Assembly: GCA_002491905.1 (NCBI GenBank)
Contig: DKWV01000047.1
Span: 1 to 16,948, forward strand
Source of the DNA: Lachnospiraceae bacterium UBA7143
Lineage (GTDB): Bacteria > Bacillota > Clostridia > Lachnospirales > Lachnospiraceae
Direction of reading: 5' to 3'
DNA length: 16,948 nt
The notes under the pieces were generated by a model. That model did not search any database, had not been told where the DNA came from, and saw only the letters and a program-made list of their open reading frames with translations. A program made the translations under genes and the position numbers. Shown in pieces: positions 7,001-11,478 of the stretch (position 1 is the first letter of the stretch; every line of letters begins with the position of its first letter).

Positions 7001-8021
7001 GGGAGAGGACGGACAGGTTAAGAGCGGTATCGTTGACAGGACAGGGAAGGTGCGGCGTTATACCTTCGTCGGCGGCGCATCCTACGTCATCATAAAGCAG
7101 GGGGACAATGCGATCCGGATTACGGAGAAGGAGACGGGAGAGAACCATTCCTGTACCATCCATGTAACGGGAGTGGGGAAGGAGCAGGAGAGCAACCCAC
7201 CCAAAGAGGAAGATGAGCCGGATAAGGATGCAGGGGAACAAGAGGAGCCCTCCCCTCCTAAAAAAGACATCTGGAAGATCGCACTGGATATTCCGCAGAA
7301 GAAAGAAGCGGATACAGGACGCAGTATATCGCTTCCCCTGGGCGATGCGGGAGAGACGGAGAGGACGTTCGGGTCCGGAGATCCGTTTACGCTCATCTTG
7401 AAACAGGCGGACAAGCCGGAGAAAGCCGGGAGCCTGCAGGAGCCTGTCCGGTCCAGGGAGCCGGTAGGGAGCAAAGAGCCTGTGGCAGAGAAAGAGGAGC
7501 CGCAGGAGACGGAAGCGGAGGACGGGAACCTGCAGGCGGAGTCCGAAAGTCCCGAAAAGCCGGATGACGGGCAGACCGAAAACATTCGGAACGGATCACC
7601 CCTCTGGATCATACCGGCAGTATTGATACTCATGGGAATCTTTGCGCTTCTGGTCATGCTGTTAAAGGGAAGACGTAAGACGTTCCACGGCATCCTGACC
7701 ACGGAGGAAAACCCTTCGGTCAAAGTAGATGCGCCGGATGGCATGGATGAGACCGTGCAGGAGGTGATCGACAGGTCGGAAACTTTGGCGGAGTGTTTGG
7801 AGGAATTAAAAGGAAGCGGTGCAGCGACCTATCTCCCGGCGGCAGTACGGATGGAGATATCCTACAGGGATGCAGACGGGCAGGAAAGGACGATAAAAGG
7901 GAAAGCGGATGAGGACAGGCTGTTTGGCACCCTCTCCCGGATCGCAGACTGTGACACGGCAGATGTCCGTCTGTACCATGACAGATACGGGATCGATATC
8001 CGTTTGAAGTTTAGGTTATAA
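4014..8021 (+). CDS. Large membrane-anchored surface protein with BspA-type LRRs and InlB-type repeats
   Basis: This 1335-residue protein begins with a signal peptide (MKKK, hydrophobic core, probable cleavage after VYA at residue 29). A Glu/Pro/Gly-rich acidic spacer covers about 31-142. About nine BspA/LRR_5-type repeats of roughly 23 residues (consensus IPxSVxxIGxxAFxxC) cover 215-416. Six InlB B-repeat (Flg_new-like) modules of about 73 residues, each ending in a GWxPxL...AxY pattern, cover 445-880. An unassigned region and a second charged Pro/Glu-rich spacer follow. One membrane span lies at about 1196-1217 (LWIIPAVLILMGIFALLVML), then RR-K and a cytoplasmic tail of about 115 residues. 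There is no LPxTG sortase motif. The ATG at 4014 has GGGAGG 10 nt upstream. LRR and InlB repeats usually mediate adhesion, so contact with host or recipient cells is plausible but unproven. No conserved transfer function is recognised. Confidence 0.85.
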   Translation: MKKKAVRAITGLLCAAMVFSHMADMCVYAMEDGIGQETPIQESVSGNDDTGEAQEEPGENVQESADGVTEPGTGSPEEPAEPDEGNREKDGQEKGEEKKGEEGLEETGPEPEGSTGAEPEAEVDGTVSENTAEAETEEETVPAGMFFSVQAYSVGESFTVDGKTYNSLDADETYTAGADITAYYFAADSLLYFDGTGEMEWEGYFVPWYHIYPERCVIGEGITTVGAQAFYWPDHSLKSVVLPDTLRMIKERAFYQCAELETIDLPDGLESIGKEAFLGCRRISSIDIPESVTEIGESAFYECKAAASIHVPGSVKEIRKFTFAYCEKAADIQIDEGVEIIGDTAFQSCGCKELILPGSVKTIGERAFGNMKNLYRVTIPDSVTQIGPYAFTWCNSLFEITIGTGVTSIGEKAFVVEKEKKFRLYSGNEAVWDYDWTGDRRVVAYRITFKNFDDAWSMTNLFGMGEKLLDCAPDVWDYSTDEEILTFVGWEPELTEDSLVSADAEYMAVYRSEPRKYKVVFKDYDGSVISDLDLPYGTDIYTAKPTNPRRESDEDHTYQFDGWTPALTEGTTVTGDAEYTATYADTERKYSIRFLDYNGSVISDLDLPYGTDIHAARPADPEREADESNTYTFSGWEPELTEGTTVTGDAEYTASYTSVEREYSIRFLDYDGTVISDLKLPYGTDIYTEKPADPKRAPDERHTYQFDGWKPALIEGATVTGDAEYTASYTSAERLYRLSFVDHTGSTIKTVMEPYGTKIADKAPKNPTREPEGAYTYTFAGWQPALSETDILTRDMEYQAVFTSSAAKCRVVFQNYDGSVLKEISVAAGETIGDRAPAAARAGEGHSTYTFAGWQPALDKNAPVIGDITYKALYTRKTQTGVLAENELNHPAGDGISAADVRLYPVYEIYDTSDHFQERQTDREHPVDAADIRLSKDRIEKDSNRISAEQISTGFQTEFSIFGSYIDGISAEPASREIKTGSRLQELVVYFTRNRMGEDGQVKSGIVDRTGKVRRYTFVGGASYVIIKQGDNAIRITEKETGENHSCTIHVTGVGKEQESNPPKEEDEPDKDAGEQEEPSPPKKDIWKIALDIPQKKEADTGRSISLPLGDAGETERTFGSGDPFTLILKQADKPEKAGSLQEPVRSREPVGSKEPVAEKEEPQETEAEDGNLQAESESPEKPDDGQTENIRNGSPLWIIPAVLILMGIFALLVMLLKGRRKTFHGILTTEENPSVKVDAPDGMDETVQEVIDRSETLAECLEELKGSGAATYLPAAVRMEISYRDADGQERTIKGKADEDRLFGTLSRIADCDTADVRLYHDRYGIDIRLKFRL
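5559..6434 (+). repeat. Tandem 219-nt coding repeats (InlB-type modules)
   Basis: Four consecutive units start at 5559, 5778, 5997 and 6216 with an exact 219-nt (73-codon) period. The first three are very similar at the DNA level and share long blocks around 'ctatggtacggatatc' and 'gatgcagagtata'. The fourth is more diverged, and looser relatives flank the array on both sides (about 5346-5558 and 6435-6650). The near-identity of the inner units suggests recent duplication or gene conversion, and copy number may vary between strains. Confidence 0.85.
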
Positions 8022-8049
8022 GAAAACTGCATAAAAGCAGGAATGGCGG

Positions 8050-8086
8050 GGCCGTCCGGTGACTGATCTTTCGTTGCCGGGCGGCC
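8050..8086 (+). terminator. GC-rich hairpin between the surface-protein gene and the replication initiator gene
   Basis: GGCCGTCCGG (8050-8059) pairs with CCGGGCGGCC (8077-8086) with one T-G wobble over 10 bp. Only three T follow, so termination would be weak. It lies 28 nt after the stop codon at 8021. The stem words match those of the hairpin at 3874-3912. Confidence 0.5.
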
Positions 8087-8151
8087 TTTCTGCGTTATGG
8101 GGAAGGCGGCAGCCCCTCATACGGCCGGAAGGATCAGGAAAGGAGACATTT

Positions 8152-9087
8152 ATGGTGTTAAAACTGGATTATTATTACGGAAACGAGGCGGAGCAGTACA
8201 CCTTCTTCCGCATCCCGAAACTGCTCTTTACCGACAGCCGCTATGCGGGGATCTCCGTGGAGGCGAAGGTACTCTACGGCCTTCTGCTGGACCGTATGGG
8301 ACTGTCCATGAAAAACGGCTGGCTGGATGAGGAGGGACGCGTTTACATCATCTTTACTATCGCTGATATCAAGGCGATGCTTGGCTGTGCCGAACAGAAA
8401 GCCAATAAACTGCTGCGTGAGCTGGACAGCGCGGGCGGGATCGGGCTGATCGAGAGAAGGCGGCGCGGTCTTGGGAAACCCAACGTGATCTATGTGAAGA
8501 ACTTCACAGGGACAAATGGCGGCGGGGAGGAATCACAAATCAAGAAATGTGAAAATCACAATTCTGGAATTGCGAAAACCACAAAACAGGAATTGCGATA
8601 TTCACAAACAAATGATACTGACATAAACGAGACTGAGGTAAGTGAGACTCATTCCTCTATCCCTCATTCTGCATCGGGGGAAGAAAACGCTGCGCCGGAT
8701 GGAGGGAAGATGGGGACCCTCATGGAACGCATACGGGAGCAGATCGATTATGGGATTCTGCTGATGCGGCACCCTTATGACAAAGAGCGGATCGACGGCT
8801 TCGTGGAACTGATGGCAGAAGTCTATGCCGGTACAAGCGGCACCATGCGCATCAACCGGGAGAAGATACAGACAGATCTTGTAAAGAACCGCCTGCAGAA
8901 ACTCACCTGTGACCATATCGAGTATGTCATGCGGTGTCTCGATGAGAATCCTGCATCCATCTCAAATATGCGGGGATATATGCTTTCCGCCCTGTTCAAT
9001 GCCCCTGTCACCATCAGCCAGTATTACGCAAGCCTCTACAGCCACGATATGGCAAACGGCTTCTACGACGACCCGGCAGGCGGTTAG
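8152..9087 (+). CDS. RepA_N-family replication initiator with C-terminal DUF6017-type domain
   Basis: This 311-residue protein carries a RepA_N domain at its N-terminus (about 1-115). The family pattern is clear: YTFFRIPKLLF, SVEAKVLYGLLLDRMGLS, GRVYIIFTIADIK and GLGKPNVIYVKNF. This domain is a winged-helix DNA binder that initiates replication in Firmicutes plasmids and is common in Clostridial ICEs, where it may support replication of the excised circle. A polar linker (about 120-190) leads to a C-terminal domain resembling DUF6017 (about 190-300), including ISNMRGYMLSALFNAP, which resembles primosomal DnaD-like ends. The ATG at 8152 is chosen because AAAGGAG lies 7 nt upstream; a TTG-type extension to 8059 would overlap the hairpin and lacks a binding site. 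No iterons were found inside the gene. Confidence 0.88.
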   Translation: MVLKLDYYYGNEAEQYTFFRIPKLLFTDSRYAGISVEAKVLYGLLLDRMGLSMKNGWLDEEGRVYIIFTIADIKAMLGCAEQKANKLLRELDSAGGIGLIERRRRGLGKPNVIYVKNFTGTNGGGEESQIKKCENHNSGIAKTTKQELRYSQTNDTDINETEVSETHSSIPHSASGEENAAPDGGKMGTLMERIREQIDYGILLMRHPYDKERIDGFVELMAEVYAGTSGTMRINREKIQTDLVKNRLQKLTCDHIEYVMRCLDENPASISNMRGYMLSALFNAPVTISQYYASLYSHDMANGFYDDPAGG

Positions 9088-9164
9088 ATTTTCCTTTTTC
9101 CGCTGGTAAAAAAAGAAAATCGTGAGAAAAGGTAACGCTGTGTGCGATACAGCAGAATGGAGAA

Positions 9165-9263
9165 GATTGAATAAATTCTCTGATGAGCAATTTATTCAAT
9201 CAGAATTTGTGCCGGAGCGCCACAAATTCTTTTGATCGCAGAGCAGAATTTGAGATTCTGCTC
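9165..9263. repeat. Three consecutive perfect inverted repeats
   Basis: The first palindrome pairs 9165-9177 with 9189-9201 (13 bp, 11-nt loop). The second pairs 9202-9211 with 9221-9230 (10 bp, 9-nt loop). The third pairs 9241-9249 with 9255-9263 (9 bp, 5-nt loop). All stems are perfect. AAATTCT or its complement AGAATTT recurs in each (9173-9179, 9202-9208, 9224-9230, 9245-9251), so alternative pairings between hairpins are possible. The block fills most of the gap between the RepA_N and DUF3846 genes. It could be a single-strand origin, part of an oriT, a leader with switching hairpins, or a dispersed palindromic repeat; sequence alone does not decide. Confidence 0.8.
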
Positions 9264-9302
9264 GCGTTCCTCAGCAAAAAGCGCTTCGGAATGGAGGGAA
9301 AC

Positions 9303-9752
9303 ATGAGCAGAAATATAGATGTGTTGTTTGTAGAACCGGGAAAGCCGCCCTGCCAGGCGTCCGTGCAGAACACGCTGGCGGCGATGGAGGAGGCTCTGGG
9401 AGGCTCCATACAGATCGGGTGCTTCTTACCCCAGCGTGTGCTTCTGGTCAGCCGCGAAGATACGGAGGGGCTGGTCCCGAACCGCTGCAGACCTAACAGC
9501 AGGGCGTGTATCAGCGGTCCCTTTATCCTGTGTGCCGTATCGGAAGATGAGAGCCTGTTTGAGTCCCTAAACACTCCCCAAAGGGTAGAGTTTCAACGGA
9601 TTTTTGCGAATCCGGGAGAGTTTATGATGGTCGGGGATACCCCATTTTCCGATCCCGACGATGTGGCAGATAAAGTTTACGCCCTCTGGGATGACTTAAA
9701 GGACGGGGAATCGCTGGTGCTGACCAAGTGGGGAGGCCGCTATGCAGGATGA
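9303..9752 (+). CDS. DUF3846-family protein
   Basis: This 149-residue protein resembles DUF3846, a small family of unknown function common in ICEs and phages of Firmicutes. Its opening pattern is characteristic: IDVLFVEPGKPP followed by NTLAAMEEALGGSIQIGCF, and a later NRCRPNSRA-(I)SGPFILC segment in which the conserved RP-N-R may form the functional site. No catalytic role can be assigned. The frame is open upstream to an ATG at 9183, but that stretch runs through the palindromes; the ATG at 9303 has GGAGGG just upstream and begins at the conserved domain. The stop overlaps the next gene by 11 nt, so the two are translationally coupled and belong to one operon. Confidence 0.8.
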   Translation: MSRNIDVLFVEPGKPPCQASVQNTLAAMEEALGGSIQIGCFLPQRVLLVSREDTEGLVPNRCRPNSRACISGPFILCAVSEDESLFESLNTPQRVEFQRIFANPGEFMMVGDTPFSDPDDVADKVYALWDDLKDGESLVLTKWGGRYAG

Positions 9753-10212
9753 AGTGAGGGATAAATCCGTGGCTCTGGTGATCAATGTCGGGAAAAAGGG
9801 CGGCAGGATAACGGAAGAAATGCTCAAGTGGGCGATCCGGGAATATAGGAAACAGGCAAAAGCCCCGCACCACGGGAAACAGAGCGTCAAATCCCTTGTC
9901 AGACAGGGCGAAGGCGTCCAGAATATCGAGATCACGGATAAGAACATCAAGTCCTTTGAGGGCGTTGCCCGCAAGTACGGTGTTGACTTCGCCCTGCGGA
10001 AATCAACGGAAGAAGGGAAATACTTTGTCTTTTTCAAGGCGAAAGAAGCGGACGCCTTAAATGCCGCTTTTGCGGAATACACGAAAAAGGTCCTGAAACG
10101 GGAGAAGGAAAAACCTTCCCTGAGAAAGCAGCTTGCGAAATGCAAACAGCTTGCGGCACAGATGGTGCAGGATCAGGAGAAACACCTCGGACGGGGCGGG
10201 ATCGAGCATTAA
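9742..10212 (+). CDS. pcfB: PcfB-family conjugation protein (DUF3801)
   Basis: This 156-residue protein matches the PcfB/DUF3801 family. Recognisable parts are the GGRITEEMLKWAIREYRKQ helix, HGKQSVKSLVRQG, and the FEGVARKYGVDFALRK...YFVFFKAKEADALNAAFAEY core, ending in a Lys-rich tail. The family is named after PcfB of the enterococcal plasmid pCF10 and is found next to relaxase or coupling-protein genes in ICEs; its precise biochemical role is not settled. The ATG at 9742 lies inside the end of the preceding gene, with GGGGAGG about 6 nt upstream. The context immediately before virD4 fits a role at the transfer origin or coupling complex. Confidence 0.88.
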   Translation: MQDEVRDKSVALVINVGKKGGRITEEMLKWAIREYRKQAKAPHHGKQSVKSLVRQGEGVQNIEITDKNIKSFEGVARKYGVDFALRKSTEEGKYFVFFKAKEADALNAAFAEYTKKVLKREKEKPSLRKQLAKCKQLAAQMVQDQEKHLGRGGIEH

Positions 10213-10223
10213 AGACGGCAGGC

Positions 10224-10436
10224 TCAGTCCTGCTTATCCGGCAGAAAAGCTATGATATCGTTGGGCGTACAGTTTAAGACCCGGCAGAGTTTTTCAAGGG
10301 TAGCGGTTGAGATGTGGCAGCCTTTCCTGATATTGTAGAGCGTCTTGTTGCCTATCCCATGCTGGATCAGGTAATACTGGCTTATGGAGTTATCTTTCAT
10401 GTACTGCCACAATTTTCCATAGTCTATCATAGCCAA
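10224..10436 (-). CDS. XRE-family (Cro/CI-type) transcriptional regulator
   Basis: This 70-residue protein is a single helix-turn-helix domain of the Cro/CI type. The DYGKLWQYMKDNSISQYYLI helix pair, the GNKTLYNIRKG recognition region and the TLEKLCRVLNCTPNDII end follow the family pattern closely. It is read on the reverse strand between two forward operons. On its own strand AAAGGAGG precedes the ATG by about 7 nt. The perfect palindrome at 10463-10499 in the divergent intergenic region is the likely operator. It probably represses the forward promoter at 10495-10523 and perhaps itself, giving a small switch in front of the virD4 region. Confidence 0.88.
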   Translation of the reverse strand: MAMIDYGKLWQYMKDNSISQYYLIQHGIGNKTLYNIRKGCHISTATLEKLCRVLNCTPNDIIAFLPDKQD

Positions 10437-10462
10437 ACCTCCTTTCCATAATTATCTCTTAG

Positions 10463-10523
10463 CGTAACGAAAAATAGCAGAACGAAAATTATCGTTACGA
10501 TATTTAGCTACATATGGTATGAT
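10463..10523 (+). promoter_or_regulatory. Divergent operator and forward promoter controlled by the XRE repressor
   Basis: CGTAACGA (10463-10470) and TCGTTACG (10492-10499) form a perfect 8-bp inverted repeat with 21-nt spacing, about two DNA turns. A forward promoter can be drawn with -35 TTACGA (10495-10500), a 17-nt spacer and -10 TATGAT (10518-10523), so the right half-site covers the -35 box. On the reverse strand GATAAT upstream of the regulator gene is a possible -10. Repressor binding is inferred from this arrangement. Confidence 0.6.
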
Positions 10524-10554
10524 AGTATGAAACAATGGAAAGGAAGTATGGAGT

Positions 10555-10794
10555 ATGTTGATTATGCTGCTGTGGGTGATACAGATGGCAATGATGGCCG
10601 GCACTATACTGTGGCATACCGTCAGGATCATCAAAACGAGAAAATGCCGGAAGACGGAAAATCCCTGCAGGAATATGAGGTGCATATGGCGCAATTCCTG
10701 CGGCAGTTACGATAACAGGAGGGAAATACTGTACGAAAGGGTAAAGTACCTGCATGACCGGATGCTGTATGAAAAACATAATGATAACAGATAG
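10555..10794 (+). CDS. Small predicted membrane protein (hypothetical)
   Basis: The 79-residue reading starts with a clear membrane segment (LIMLLWVIQMAMMAGTILW) followed by basic residues, which suggests a small membrane protein with the C-terminus inside. AAAGGAAG sits 9 nt before the ATG, and the promoter at 10495-10523 would place the transcript start just upstream. The second half is Cys- and Arg-rich and looks less natural. A different frame (10548-10715) reads EDGKSLQEYEVHMAQFLRQLR at its end, which looks more like a real C-terminus. The gene may therefore carry a frameshift near 10633-10648, or the other frame may be the true one. No family was recognised. It lies between the XRE gene and a terminator. 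Confidence 0.45.
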   Translation: MLIMLLWVIQMAMMAGTILWHTVRIIKTRKCRKTENPCRNMRCIWRNSCGSYDNRREILYERVKYLHDRMLYEKHNDNR

Positions 10795-10807
10795 TATCCT
10801 GATTAAC

Positions 10808-10844
10808 AGACCGTTTACCGGCTTATCCGGCGGCGGTCTTTTTT
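10808..10844 (+). terminator. Rho-independent terminator upstream of virD4
   Basis: AGACCG (10808-10813) pairs with CGGTCT (10834-10839), an inner CCGG/CCGG stem (10818-10830) extends it, and six T end at 10844. It closes the small operon driven by the divergent promoter and lies about 50 nt before the virD4 start. Confidence 0.8.
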
Positions 10845-10894
10845 GATGCAAAAAACCGAAAAATTGAGTTTATGAAATGTGAAGGAATGGAACC

Positions 10895-11425
10895 TTGAGG
10901 GAGATGAGATGGAAAGAGTATATCCTGCCAAACCTTCCCTACGCCTTCCTGTTCTGGCTGGGTGACAAAGCGGCAGAATGTTTTCGTCTTTCCGCCGGTA
11001 ATGATGCGGTGACGAAAACAATGGGGATGATCGCAAATCTTGGGGGACGCATTTCCCATGACCCGCTCCCCAGCCTCTACCCGAAAGACCTGCTCTGCGG
11101 GCTTATAGCGGCGGCAGCTATCCGGCTGATCGTCTACTACAGGACGATAAACGCAAAGAAATTCAGGAACGGCGTTGAGTACGGTTCGGCAAGATGGGGA
11201 AACGCAAAAGATATCAGACCCTATATCGATCCGAAGTTTGACCGGAACATCCTTCTGACCCAGACAGAGCGCATCATGCTCGGCAGGAATAAGAACCCCA
11301 AGTATAACATCAACAAAAACGTGCTGATCATCGGCGGGAGCGGCTCCGGCAAGACCCGCTTCCATGTGAAACCCAACCTCATGCAGATGAACGCAAGCTA
11401 TGTGGTCACCGATCCGAACGGATAA
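10895..11425 (+). pseudogene. virD4: VirD4/TraG coupling ATPase, 5' fragment cut by the nested element
   Basis: These 176 residues are the N-terminal part of a VirD4/TraG-type coupling protein, the inner-membrane ATPase that delivers the relaxase-DNA complex to the type IV secretion channel. Two hydrophobic segments (about 10-25 and 66-82) are followed by EYGSARWG, LTQTER and the Walker A motif GGSGSGKTR (147-155), then KPNLMQM and SYVVTDPNG and a stop. Intact homologues continue after TDPKG for some 400 residues including Walker B. The break coincides with the start of the serine-recombinase element, so the rest of the gene probably lies on its far side. A TTG at 10895 has AAGGA 8 nt upstream; an ATG at 10904 is the alternative. 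Without Walker B the fragment cannot be an active ATPase. Confidence 0.88.
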
Positions 11426-11437
11426 CTACAATAAGGG

Positions 11438-11460
11438 TTGAGAGAAGTGAACATTCTCAA
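11438..11460. repeat. Inverted repeat near the element end, possible recombinase site or operator
   Basis: TTGAGA (11438-11443) and TCTCAA (11455-11460) form a perfect 6-bp inverted repeat with an 11-nt spacer. It lies between the broken virD4 and the recombinase start. It could be part of the attachment site bound by the recombinase or an autoregulatory operator, and its 3' arm abuts the ribosome binding site. Confidence 0.4.
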
Positions 11461-11478
11461 AAAAGGAGGTTACACACC

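Noticed and set aside
7082..7744. Reverse-strand Ser/Pro-rich ORF
   Set aside because: It is the antisense shadow of the Glu/Lys/Pro-rich spacer of the surface protein and has the composition expected from that.
9183..9302. Upstream extension of the DUF3846 protein to an ATG at 9183
   Set aside because: The extension would be translated from the palindromes and has no family similarity; GGAGGG upstream of 9303 gives the better start.
10504..10851. Reverse-strand ORF of 115 codons over the small membrane-protein region
   Set aside because: It would cross the promoter, operator and terminator of the forward unit and shows no family pattern.
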